From NCBI GenBank assembly GCA_023230285.1, contig JALNXP010000121.1:1-7333 (forward strand): a stretch of DNA of 7,333 bases. The letters run 5' to 3'. Of this stretch, positions 1 through 7,153 are shown in pieces. A program made the position numbers and the translations under genes. Under the pieces are notes generated by a model. That model saw only the letters and a list, made by a program, of their open reading frames with translations, was not told the DNA's origin and did no database searches. Positions within the stretch are counted from its first letter, which is position 1; each line of letters opens with the position of its first letter. This DNA is from Bacteroidales bacterium (GTDB lineage: Bacteria > Bacteroidota > Bacteroidia > Bacteroidales > BM520).

Positions 1-1055
1 ACCATGTCGTCTGATAATACTTGCGGTCGCAGATGCAGATATATCAATTTTTGTACATATTTTAATTTTTCGTTCATCGGCAACTTAAAGCGTTCAAATA
101 TTTTCTTTGCTTTTCTGCTGCCTACAACTTCGTGACCATGAAACGACCAACCTATTTCGGGCGAAAAACTCTTTGTCTCCGGTTTGCCTATGTCGTGTAA
201 AAGTGCTGCCCATCTAAGCCATAAGTTATCGGATTTTTTAGCAACGTTATCCAATACTTTTAAAGTGTGATAAAATACATCTTTATGCCCTTTGCCATTA
301 ACAACTTCTACGCCTTTTAGTTTCAACAATTCAGGGAAAACATATTGAAGTAATCCCGATTTATCGAGTAATAATATACCTTTAGAAGGAACAGGGGAGA
401 GAAGTGTTTTGTTAAATTCGTCTGTCACCCTTTCCATTGATATTATCTGAATACGGTCTGCATTATGGCAAATAGACTTAAAGGATTCTTCTTCGATGAT
501 GAAATTCAACTGTGTTGCAAAACGTATAGCTCTCAACATTCGCAATGGGTCGTCAGAATAAGTTATATCAGGATTTAACGGCGTTTTGATAATGCCTTTA
601 TGAAGGTCTGCCAAGCCGTAAAAAACATCTAACAACTCTCCAAAATCATCAGTATTGAGTGATAAAGCAAGTGTATTTATGGTGAAATCGCGGCGATTAA
701 GGTCGTCTTCGAGTGTGCCGGATTCTACAATAGGATTACGCGATTTTTTATTGTATGATTCTTTTCTTGCACCAACAAACTCTATTTCTCCAAGTTCATC
801 ACCGGAAGCATATCTTACCATAGCCGTTCCGAAATTTTTATAAACACATATCTTCTTGCAATCAATTAACTGTGCAAACGACTGAGCTAATTCAATGCCG
901 CTACCGACACAGACAATATCAATATCTTTAGATTTTCTTTCTAAAAAAATGTCGCGGACATATCCTCCTACTACATAAGACCTTACGCCTAATCTTTCTG
1001 CCGCAATATTTAAAAGTTTAAATACAGGGTTTATTTCTAATAAATCAATTATCAC
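1..1055 (-). CDS. cca: CCA tRNA nucleotidyltransferase with HD domain (3' end beyond window)
   Basis: This enzyme of the poly(A) polymerase/CCA-adding family (class II nucleotidyltransferase) adds or repairs the 3' CCA of tRNAs in the cytoplasm. I translated 351 codons with no stop. The head motif is GGYVRD (residues 30-35), followed by the metal-binding pair in KDIDIV (D44, D46), RRDFTIN (121-127) and DPLRMLRAIRF (169-179). A C-terminal HD region has H263, H287-D288 and H305/H308. Family members in Bacteroidota are usually about 470-480 residues, so roughly 120 residues should lie beyond base 1. The GTG at 1053-1055 is chosen because an in-frame TAA lies about 12 codons upstream with no ATG or TTG between, and homologues begin at about this point. 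No Shine-Dalgarno is visible. The gene lies 49 bases after the glycosyltransferase gene. A CC-only or A-only adding variant cannot be excluded without the C-terminus. Confidence 0.9.
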   Translation of the reverse strand, partial: MIIDLLEINPVFKLLNIAAERLGVRSYVVGGYVRDIFLERKSKDIDIVCVGSGIELAQSFAQLIDCKKICVYKNFGTAMVRYASGDELGEIEFVGARKESYNKKSRNPIVESGTLEDDLNRRDFTINTLALSLNTDDFGELLDVFYGLADLHKGIIKTPLNPDITYSDDPLRMLRAIRFATQLNFIIEEESFKSICHNADRIQIISMERVTDEFNKTLLSPVPSKGILLLDKSGLLQYVFPELLKLKGVEVVNGKGHKDVFYHTLKVLDNVAKKSDNLWLRWAALLHDIGKPETKSFSPEIGWSFHGHEVVGSRKAKKIFERFKLPMNEKLKYVQKLIYLHLRPQVLSDDM

Positions 1056-1080
1056 TGAATTAGCTTTTAATAAAATTATA

Positions 1081-1088
1081 CAAATTTA
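1081..1088 (-). promoter_or_regulatory. Candidate Bacteroidota -7 box (TAAATTTG) before cca
   Basis: On the minus strand TAAATTTG matches the Bacteroidota -7 consensus TAnnTTTG exactly and lies 25 bases before the GTG start. A second match, TATGTTTG, lies just upstream at 1092-1099. No TTTG is seen at the expected -33 spacing for the nearer box. The region is very A/T-rich, so a chance match is possible. Confidence 0.35.
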
Positions 1089-1104
1089 TTTCAAACATAA
1101 ATAA

Positions 1105-2055
1105 TTATGGTCTTAATATTTTCCAATTGGAATAAGCGAAAAGCTGCTTGCTGCGAAGTACCTTCTTTTCTATAAACGTCAATAGCCGATATTTTAGTTT
1201 TTCATGTTTCATAAGTTGACGTTTCGGCTTGTAGTTTTTTTCAAAATGCAGATAATCATTCCAATAAAATTTATTTATCATTTCAGACATTACTTTTGGG
1301 TGAGTACCGTTGAATATCGGCAGCTTACTCATCGCACCATAGTCATAAACATCTGAGCGTGAGGAATATATCTGCTCCACTTTACTAACTCCTTTATGTA
1401 TTGTATCTAAAGCTTTTGACTTTTTCTGCATCAGATGAGGCGGTCTCACCCATCCATAATGATATATATAAGCATCAATCGGTACAACTTTCAACTTATA
1501 ACTGCCTTCTTTTTTTCTGTAACTGCAGCCGTCAAAATCGGGTATTCGTCTAAAACTTTGCGCACTTTGAAAAGAATGTATCTCATCATTGTTTCTTATA
1601 ATCCTTATTTCGTTAGGATACCACCCGTGAAAATCTATGTAATGATTATAATCACCGAAAAAATGTTTATACTTAAACAAGAAGCCGTCAACATTAGCGT
1701 TGTCTAAATATTTTCGGCAGTTTTCAACTATGGTGTTTAAGTATTTTTCGTGTATAACTTCGTCAGCTTGGAGGTACAGCAACCAATCTCCTTTACATGC
1801 TTCTTTTGCGATGTCGGTTTGATGAGCATTTTCCATTCCATTTGGATACTTGTCAATATTCCATACAGTATCAATAATTTTTATTTTATCACTATTGATG
1901 CTGTTTATAAGTTTTAGAGTATTATCGTCAGCATCACAATTGCCGAGTGCTACTATAAATTCATCTACAACAGGCAACACAGATAAAATTACTTCCTTTA
2001 TCGGGTAGTACAATTTATCGGCATTTTTAGCCATGGTAAAACCGGAGATTGTCAT
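1105..2055 (-). CDS. Family 2 glycosyltransferase (GT-A fold)
   Basis: This is a probable cytoplasmic or membrane-associated glycosyltransferase that moves a sugar from a nucleotide-sugar donor during surface polysaccharide or lipopolysaccharide synthesis. Donor and acceptor cannot be read from the sequence. The 316-residue product starts with MTISGFTMAKNADKLYYPI, typical of a Bacteroidota subgroup whose members open with an ISGF-x-x-x-(R/K)N motif. An acidic DxD-like site is visible in LQADEV (95-100), followed by a conserved middle with HGWYPNEIRI (143-152), YHYGWVRPP (198-206) and NGTHPKVM (249-256). The C-terminus from about 270 is basic and lysine-rich, which could aid membrane contact. 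No signal peptide or transmembrane segment is evident. The ATG at 2053-2055 is the first usable start after an in-frame stop. The gene follows rnfA by 98 bases and precedes cca by 49. I see no functional link to either. Confidence 0.85.
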   Translation of the reverse strand: MTISGFTMAKNADKLYYPIKEVILSVLPVVDEFIVALGNCDADDNTLKLINSINSDKIKIIDTVWNIDKYPNGMENAHQTDIAKEACKGDWLLYLQADEVIHEKYLNTIVENCRKYLDNANVDGFLFKYKHFFGDYNHYIDFHGWYPNEIRIIRNNDEIHSFQSAQSFRRIPDFDGCSYRKKEGSYKLKVVPIDAYIYHYGWVRPPHLMQKKSKALDTIHKGVSKVEQIYSSRSDVYDYGAMSKLPIFNGTHPKVMSEMINKFYWNDYLHFEKNYKPKRQLMKHEKLKYRLLTFIEKKVLRSKQLFAYSNWKILRP

Positions 2056-2153
2056 AGCATTATTATTAGTTAAATATTTTATATGGCAAGGGGTGTTGGC
2101 TATAAAAGTTAACTGTTTTTTTAAGTTTTATATGTTATGAACCAATATAATAT
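2056..2153. other. Spacer between rnfA and the glycosyltransferase gene
   Basis: This A/T-rich spacer contains a perfect 7-base inverted repeat (2077-2083 with 2101-2107, TTTTATA/TATAAAA) around a 17-base G-rich loop on the plus strand. It lacks a following T-tract, so it is not a standard terminator. On the minus strand, TAACTTTT (2104-2111) matches seven of eight bases of the TAnnTTTG -7 consensus, but no -33 TTTG accompanies it. No clear rnf terminator is visible, so read-through from rnfA into the glycosyltransferase gene is possible. Confidence 0.3.
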
Positions 2154-2726
2154 TTATACTAATCCTGAAAAGCCCATGAAAGCCATAGCCATCAAACCGG
2201 CGATAATAAGAGCGATAGGAGTACCTTTCATGCCTTCCGGAATGTCGGCTGTTTCTAACTGTTCTCTGATACCGGCAAAGAGTACTAATGCAAAAGCGAA
2301 GCCTATAGCGGTAGACACAGCAAATACGGTACCTTCTGCGAGGTTATAGCCTTTTTGTATTGTCATAATGGCTACACCAAGTACGGCGCAGTTGGTAGTT
2401 ATAAGCGGTAAAAAAATGCCTAATGCCTGATATAGTGACGGTGCAACTTTCTTTAAGATGATTTCCACCATCTGCACAAGAGCTGCAATGACAAGTATGA
2501 ACGTCAGGGTTTGTAGGAAGCCTAATTCGTTAGGTACCAGAACATAAGTCTGAATCAGCCATGTAACTATAGTGGCTAAAGTCATAACAAAGAGTACAGC
2601 CATTCCCATACCCATAGCTGTTTCAACTTTTTTAGATACGCCGATAAATGGGCAGATGCCTAAAAATTGTGCTAATATTACGTTATTTACAAATATAGCT
2701 GCTATTATTATGTAGATATATTCCAT
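2154..2726 (-). CDS. rnfA: Rnf electron transport complex subunit A
   Basis: This integral membrane subunit of the ion-translocating ferredoxin:NAD+ oxidoreductase is homologous to NqrE and paralogous to RnfE. With RnfE it forms the membrane core that passes electrons across the bilayer. The 190-residue protein is hydrophobic throughout, consistent with the family's six transmembrane helices. Two half-repeat motifs hold the conserved cysteines: C25 in FLGICPFIGV and C113 in LPLITTNCAVLGVA. In related complexes these, with the RnfE cysteines, bind a [2Fe-2S] cluster in the membrane. Length is normal for the family. The ATG at 2724-2726 lies five bases after the rnfE stop with no Shine-Dalgarno, so translation probably depends on coupling to rnfE. 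It is the last gene of the operon. Confidence 0.97.
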   Translation of the reverse strand: MEYIYIIIAAIFVNNVILAQFLGICPFIGVSKKVETAMGMGMAVLFVMTLATIVTWLIQTYVLVPNELGFLQTLTFILVIAALVQMVEIILKKVAPSLYQALGIFLPLITTNCAVLGVAIMTIQKGYNLAEGTVFAVSTAIGFAFALVLFAGIREQLETADIPEGMKGTPIALIIAGLMAMAFMGFSGLV

Positions 2727-2731
2727 GGTAA

Positions 2732-3322
2732 TTAAGAATTAGATTTTTTTACGATTTTATTGACGATAGCCATCAGGAAGCCTAAGCATATAAAAGCGCC
2801 GGGGGCAAGAACAAAGATTAAAGCTCCGTCTCCCGCAGCAAACTTCCAGTTGAAAACAGACAAAGACCCCAAAATTTCTCTTATGGCTCCAAGTACTGTA
2901 AGTGCCAAAGTAAAGCCTAAGCCCATGCCTAAACCGTCTATGGCTGAAGAAAGAACACCGTTTTTTGAAGCAAAGGCTTCAGCACGCCCTAAAACTATAC
3001 AGTTAACAACTATCAATGGAATGAATATGCCAAGTTGCGCATGCAAAGAAGGTATGTATGCCTGCATACATAAATCGACAACTGTAACAAATGTTGCTAT
3101 GATTACAATAAATGAAGGAATACGTATGTTGTCGGCAATGATATTTTTCATAAGAGAAATAAAAATATTAGACATTACTAACACAAACGTGGTTGCCAAT
3201 CCCATTCCGGCTCCGTTAATTGCTGATGTGGTAACAGCTAAGGTTGGACAGGTACCTAATACTAATATAAGTATAGGATTTTCTTTCAGCAGTCCTTTGG
3301 AAAAATTTTTTAGTTGGTTCAT
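2732..3322 (-). CDS. rnfE: Rnf electron transport complex subunit E
   Basis: This integral membrane subunit, homologous to NqrD, pairs with RnfA in the Rnf membrane core. The 196-residue protein has about six hydrophobic helices. The conserved cysteines are C25 in LGTCPTLAV and C108 in IVVNCIVLGRAEAFAS, the expected ligands of the membrane [2Fe-2S] site shared with RnfA. A glycine-rich segment, GLGMGLGFTLA (130-140), is also typical of the family. The C-terminus is short and basic (KIVKKSNS). The start ATG (3320-3322) overlaps the rnfG stop in an ATGA arrangement and is preceded at six bases by a strong GGAGG, so translation is probably both coupled and directly initiated. RnfA follows after five bases. 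Confidence 0.97.
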   Translation of the reverse strand: MNQLKNFSKGLLKENPILILVLGTCPTLAVTTSAINGAGMGLATTFVLVMSNIFISLMKNIIADNIRIPSFIVIIATFVTVVDLCMQAYIPSLHAQLGIFIPLIVVNCIVLGRAEAFASKNGVLSSAIDGLGMGLGFTLALTVLGAIREILGSLSVFNWKFAAGDGALIFVLAPGAFICLGFLMAIVNKIVKKSNS

Positions 3323-3903
3323 TGAGCACCTCCTTTCTGTGCATCAAAAGCATTACAGGCGAGTTGTACAGCTCGGCAATATGCTCTTGATGATATTGTT
3401 GCTGCGGTTATCGCATCAACATCACCTTTGTCTTTTTTTACTTGTAATTTGAATTTTTTCGGATTTTGATTTGCAAATTGTTCGGCAAATTCCGGATTTT
3501 TGACATTATCCATCTTGGCACCCAATCCGGGAGTCTCTGACTGCTCCAATGCTACTGTTTTGATGATGTTTCCATCAGGATTTAAACCGACCAAAATCAC
3601 AATTCTGCCGTTAAAGCCGTTGTTATCATAACTTTTTACAGCTGTGCCGATAAGCTCATCATTTTTATAAACATCATAAAATGTCAAAGAATCAGTGCTT
3701 TCGTCAAATTTAACTTTGTATTCTTTAAAAGTTTCAAGTCCGGGAACAACTTCTGCGATTGCATTATTCAGCTTTATCTGTTTAGCATCATCTATGGGTT
3801 GTTTGGTTATAGTATAGACGTAAGCAAGCAATAATGAGGTTATCGCTGCTATAAGTCCCAAAACTATAACCATATTGGGTAAAGTAGATTTTAGTTTAGA
3901 CAT
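3319..3903 (-). CDS. rnfG: Rnf electron transport complex subunit G (covalent FMN)
   Basis: This subunit, homologous to NqrC, is anchored by one N-terminal helix (about residues 9-31), with an FMN-binding domain on the outer face of the membrane. In the family FMN is attached covalently to a threonine by the flavin transferase ApbE. The reading frame is open to 3960, but the ATG at 3901-3903 is chosen because GGAGG lies six bases before it and the product then begins MSKLKSTLPN, as in homologues. That gives 194 residues. ETPGLGAK (123-130) is the conserved FMN-domain motif. The attachment site reads DAITAATIS (163-171), with T169 the expected acceptor. The usual glycine before the AT is alanine here. 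The start overlaps the rnfD stop by eight bases and the stop overlaps rnfE by four. Confidence 0.95.
   Translation of the reverse strand: MSKLKSTLPNMVIVLGLIAAITSLLLAYVYTITKQPIDDAKQIKLNNAIAEVVPGLETFKEYKVKFDESTDSLTFYDVYKNDELIGTAVKSYDNNGFNGRIVILVGLNPDGNIIKTVALEQSETPGLGAKMDNVKNPEFAEQFANQNPKKFKLQVKKDKGDVDAITAATISSRAYCRAVQLACNAFDAQKGGAQ
3328..3337 (-). promoter_or_regulatory. Strong Shine-Dalgarno for rnfE inside the rnfG 3' end
   Basis: On the minus strand the block GAAAGGAGGT ends so that GGAGG (3329-3333) lies six bases before the rnfE ATG. It is encoded within the last codons of rnfG (K-G-G-A-Q). It is identical in sequence and spacing to the site before rnfG. The other gene starts in the window have no comparable site. 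Confidence 0.8.
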
Positions 3904-4906
3904 GTTTAACCTCCTTTCCGAAACGGGTTGGTTTAAATCCTCTGTTGATAAGAGGAACAAAAGCGTTCATTATTAAGATAGCAAAAGAAACGCCTTCGGG
4001 ATAAGCTCCGAAAGTACGTATTAATATGGTAAGTATACCGCAACCAATACCGAATATTATCATGCCGCCCTTTGTCATTGGTGATGTAACCATGTCTGTA
4101 GCCATAAATACTGCTCCTAACATCATACCTCCTGTAAGAATATGAAACAGCGGGTCTGCATATTTTGTAGGGTCTACAAGCCATAAAATGCCGGCAAAGA
4201 TAAATGCCGATAAGATGAAAGATACAGGAATATGCCACGTAATAACCTTTCGCCACAGCAAGAATATACCGCCAATGAGGATTGCTATTGCTGAAATTTC
4301 TCCGATAGAGCCACCCATAAGACCCATAAAATAATCTAAATAATTGTTTTGTATTGCATTTACACCACCTTCAGAAAGTTGTCCTAATGGAGTAGGTCCT
4401 GTCAACGCATCTACTGCTGCGCTATCTAATCCGTGGAAACCATTGAAAAACCAGTGTTTTGCCGACACTAAAGGTTTAGGCCACATTGTCATCTGTACCG
4501 GAAAAGAAATCAACAAAAACACACGACCTACAAGTGCAGGGTTGAAGATGTTATTTCCAAGACCGCCGAAGACCATCTTGGCAATGCCGATAGCAACTAA
4601 AGCGCCAATGACAACTATATACCACGGCAAAGAACTCGGAAGGTTTAATCCTAACAAAAGTCCTGTTACTACCGCTGAATAATCGCCGATAGTAGACGGG
4701 CGTTTGAGCAAATATTTGGTAATAGCCCATTCAAAAAATACAGATGAAGCTATTGAAATAGCTAATACTTTGATTGCACCAAAACCAAAACAATAGATGG
4801 CAACTAATACTGACGGCAGTAATGCCAGACAGACGTATTTCATTATTGTGTTTACAGACTGATTTCCGTGAATATGCGGGGAGCCTGATACTTTTAATAA
4901 ACTCAT
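3896..4906 (-). CDS. rnfD: Rnf electron transport complex subunit D (covalent FMN)
   Basis: This large membrane subunit, homologous to NqrB, is thought to form part of the ion path and carries covalent FMN. The 336-residue protein opens with the conserved soluble segment SGSPHIHGNQSVNTIM (7-22). It then has some nine to ten hydrophobic helices. Typical motifs are GGLGNNIFNPALVGR (114-128), the flavin-attachment loop DALTGPTPL (166-174, acceptor expected at T172) and the C-terminal ATDMVTSPMTKGGMIIFG block (269-286). A late RTFGAYPEGVSFAILIMNA segment (297-315) is also family-like. Length is normal. The ATG at 4904-4906 lies six bases after the rnfC stop, without a Shine-Dalgarno. The last codons contain the ribosome site for rnfG and overlap that gene by eight bases. 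Confidence 0.97.
   Translation of the reverse strand: MSLLKVSGSPHIHGNQSVNTIMKYVCLALLPSVLVAIYCFGFGAIKVLAISIASSVFFEWAITKYLLKRPSTIGDYSAVVTGLLLGLNLPSSLPWYIVVIGALVAIGIAKMVFGGLGNNIFNPALVGRVFLLISFPVQMTMWPKPLVSAKHWFFNGFHGLDSAAVDALTGPTPLGQLSEGGVNAIQNNYLDYFMGLMGGSIGEISAIAILIGGIFLLWRKVITWHIPVSFILSAFIFAGILWLVDPTKYADPLFHILTGGMMLGAVFMATDMVTSPMTKGGMIIFGIGCGILTILIRTFGAYPEGVSFAILIMNAFVPLINRGFKPTRFGKEVKHV
3909..3918 (-). promoter_or_regulatory. Strong Shine-Dalgarno that sets the rnfG start
   Basis: On the minus strand GAAAGGAGGT places GGAGG (3910-3914) six bases before the ATG at 3901-3903. It is encoded within the last codons of rnfD (G-K-E-V). It argues for the 3903 start over the in-frame ATG at 3960, which would lengthen the protein by 19 residues into rnfD. 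Confidence 0.8.
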
Positions 4907-4912
4907 AATATA

Positions 4913-6241
4913 TTATTTAGCTCTGTTTCTAATAATTTGACCGACTTTTCTTTTACCTACTCTGAGGTAATCTAATAATGGACGATAAGAAGGGCATGTA
5001 AATTGACAGCAGCCACATTCTATACAGTCCATGATATGTGCTTTTTCGGCTTTATCCCACATTTCGTTTTTGGAGGCTGCCGATAGCAGATAAGGTTCGA
5101 GTCCCATTGGGCATGCTTGAACACATTTGGCACATCTGATGCAGTTGTGGATAAGAGAGCGTGAACTCTCGCCTGTGTGCATCAACAGAATGCCGGAAGT
5201 GCCTTTGGTCACAGGGACATCAGTAGATACTAAAGTCTTTCCCATCATCGGACCGCCGCTGATGATTTTGCCGATTTGCGATAAATCCACATCGACAGAA
5301 GCTATTAGCTGTGAGCATGACGTGCCTATACGTACTAAATAATTCGATGGCTTGCCTACTGTTTTGCCGGTGACTGTAACCACTCTTTCAAAAAGCGGTT
5401 TGTTCTTTTGAACAGCCTCGTATACAGCAAAAGTAGAACCGGAATTATTAACTACACAGCCGACATCTATAGGCAACTTGCCTGATGGCACTTCTCGTCC
5501 GGTGATGGCTTTTATCAGTTGTTTTTCAGCTCCTTGCGGGTATTTAACCTTCAAAGCAACTACTTCTATATGTTCATAATCGGCAGCTTTTTCTGTGAGT
5601 AATGCGATGGCATCCTGTTTGTTGTTTTCAATGCCTATATATGCTTTGTCTACGTTTAAAGCTCTTCGTAATATTTCAGTTCCTATGAGTACTTCGTCAG
5701 GTTTTTCTAACAGTATTCTGTGGTCTGATGTCAAATAAGGCTCACATTCTACTGCATTTATAATAAGGTATTCGGCTTTTTTGCCCGGAGGAAGCATAAA
5801 TTTGACATGAGTAGGGAAAGTTGCGCCGCCTAAGCCTACAACCCCCATCTCTTTAATCTTGTCGATGATTTCTTTACTCGACAACTTTATGTCTCTTACT
5901 ATGTCCTGACTTCTGTCTATGCTTTCGTTCCATTCGTCTCCTTCAACTTTGATAAATATTGTAGGAACTTTATAACCTGATGTGTCAATATAATCATCTA
6001 TTTTGTCTACGACACCGGAAACAGAAGAATGAATATTGGCGGAGATAAAGGCTTCGCCTACGGCGATAAGGTCTCCGACTTTCACTTTATCATCTTTGGC
6101 AACAACCGGTTTCGCCGGTACGCCAAGATGTTGAGATAGCGATATATAAGCAATTTGTGGACTTGGAAATTTTTCTATTGCAGCACCTCTCGACAATTTG
6201 TTTCCTTCGGGGTGCACTCCACCTAAAGTAAATGTTTTCAA
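4913..6241 (-). CDS. rnfC: Rnf electron transport complex subunit C (NADH-binding)
   Basis: This peripheral cytoplasmic subunit carries the NAD(H) and FMN site and resembles the complex I 51-kDa subunit. In the 442-residue product the N-terminus has TFTLGGVHPEGNK. The nucleotide/FMN region includes GLGGATFPTHVK (136-147), NAVECEPYLTSDHR (162-175) and YPQGAEKQLI (234-243). An SLBB-like segment follows. The C-terminal ferredoxin module has C367-C370-C373-C377 and C406-C409-C412-C416, each in CxxCxxCxxxCP form, for two [4Fe-4S] clusters. C411 is an extra cysteine. The start must be TTG (6239-6241): an in-frame TAA lies seven codons upstream, no ATG or GTG lies between, and the conserved GGVHP lies at residues 7-11. 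No Shine-Dalgarno is present. It follows rnfB by 11 bases and precedes rnfD by six. Confidence 0.96.
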   Translation of the reverse strand: MKTFTLGGVHPEGNKLSRGAAIEKFPSPQIAYISLSQHLGVPAKPVVAKDDKVKVGDLIAVGEAFISANIHSSVSGVVDKIDDYIDTSGYKVPTIFIKVEGDEWNESIDRSQDIVRDIKLSSKEIIDKIKEMGVVGLGGATFPTHVKFMLPPGKKAEYLIINAVECEPYLTSDHRILLEKPDEVLIGTEILRRALNVDKAYIGIENNKQDAIALLTEKAADYEHIEVVALKVKYPQGAEKQLIKAITGREVPSGKLPIDVGCVVNNSGSTFAVYEAVQKNKPLFERVVTVTGKTVGKPSNYLVRIGTSCSQLIASVDVDLSQIGKIISGGPMMGKTLVSTDVPVTKGTSGILLMHTGESSRSLIHNCIRCAKCVQACPMGLEPYLLSAASKNEMWDKAEKAHIMDCIECGCCQFTCPSYRPLLDYLRVGKRKVGQIIRNRAK

Positions 6242-6252
6242 TGTTATATGTT

Positions 6253-7128
6253 TTATTTGTTAACAATGATTTCCGTTTTAGATAATTCTGTTGTTTCTTC
6301 AACCTTTTTCGGTGGAAAATTGACAGCATGTATTGCACCGGTAGGACATTCCTCGACACATTTTCTGCAGAGTTTACATTTTGTAAAATCGATATATGCG
6401 TGATTTTTGTCTAAGGTTATGGCTTCAAAAGGACAAACTTTAACGCATTTGCCGCATCCTATGCACGCAGCACTGCAGTTTTTCTTTGCTGCCGCACCCT
6501 TTTCGGCGTTGATGCAGGAGACGTAAACACGACGATTTTTCGGACCTCTGTCTCTGACTTCGATGATACCTCGCGGGCAATTACGAGCGCAGCCGCCACA
6601 GCCGCCGCATTTGTCTTCATCAATAACAGGCAAGCCTGTTTCTTCATCAATGTGGATAGCACCGAAATTACAGCCTTTAACACAGTCGCCATAACCTAAA
6701 CAGCCGTATTTACAGCCGCTTTCGCCGGCACTGACGACGTTGGCATAAGCACAAGATTTAATGCTGTCGTAATCTACCTTTTTTGGTGCAGCTTGACGTG
6801 AACCGGAACAGCGGACGACAGCTATTTGCGGAGCTGTTGCTTCGGCAACAAGCCCTAAAGTGTCGGCAATCTTTTCCATCACTTCATTTCCACCGGCAGG
6901 ACATTTCAGACCTTCTAAACTGCCGGCTTTTACAATGGCTTCTGCAAGCCCTTTACAACCGGCATATCCACAGCCACCACAGTTGGCTCCAGGTAACAAC
7001 TCCGCTACTTTGCCTATACGCTCGTCTTCTTCAACATGAAATTTCTTCGCAGCAACGTACAAAATAATAGCAGCAATTACTCCTATTGTCGTTAATGCTA
7101 CTACCGAAATAATTAAAATTTGATTCAC
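6253..7128 (-). CDS. rnfB: Rnf electron transport complex subunit B (multi-[4Fe-4S])
   Basis: This is the electron entry subunit that accepts electrons from reduced ferredoxin. The 291-residue protein is much longer than the roughly 190-residue proteobacterial form but normal for Bacteroidota and clostridia. One N-terminal helix (about 4-27) anchors it. A CxxCx4C...C domain follows (C50, C53, C58, C76). Two paired ferredoxin modules come next: C139-C143-C149-C153 in widened spacing, C174-C177-C180-C184, C222-C225-C228-C232 and C251-C254-C257-C261. That gives up to five [4Fe-4S] clusters. The start is GTG (7126-7128). An in-frame TAA lies five codons upstream with no ATG between, and a candidate -7 box lies 25 bases upstream. 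It is the first gene of the operon. C107, C126, C205 and C218 are further cysteines outside these motifs. Confidence 0.97.
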   Translation of the reverse strand: MNQILIISVVALTTIGVIAAIILYVAAKKFHVEEDERIGKVAELLPGANCGGCGYAGCKGLAEAIVKAGSLEGLKCPAGGNEVMEKIADTLGLVAEATAPQIAVVRCSGSRQAAPKKVDYDSIKSCAYANVVSAGESGCKYGCLGYGDCVKGCNFGAIHIDEETGLPVIDEDKCGGCGGCARNCPRGIIEVRDRGPKNRRVYVSCINAEKGAAAKKNCSAACIGCGKCVKVCPFEAITLDKNHAYIDFTKCKLCRKCVEECPTGAIHAVNFPPKKVEETTELSKTEIIVNK

Positions 7129-7153
7129 AATTATGTTTTTTTAAATTTTGTCG

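Noticed and set aside
2077..2107. Inverted repeat TTTTATA/TATAAAA as an rnf terminator
   Set aside because: The stem is A/T-only, the loop is 17 bases and no T-tract follows, so it is not convincing as an intrinsic terminator.
2154..3322. Similarity of rnfA and rnfE as a recent duplication
   Set aside because: The two are ancient paralogues present together in all Rnf and Nqr complexes, so this is expected.
2760..3452. A 230-codon plus-strand open frame opposite rnfE and the end of rnfG
   Set aside because: It is antisense to clear Rnf genes, its translation is rich in P, K and T without recognisable domains, and it has no ribosome site. It is a shadow of the coding strand.
3904..3960. Upstream ATG at 3958-3960 as the rnfG start
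   Set aside because: It would add 19 non-conserved residues inside rnfD, and the strong Shine-Dalgarno is placed for the ATG at 3901-3903.
3933..4256. A 107-codon minus-strand frame inside rnfD
   Set aside because: It lies in another frame of a well-conserved gene and its product shows no recognisable motif.
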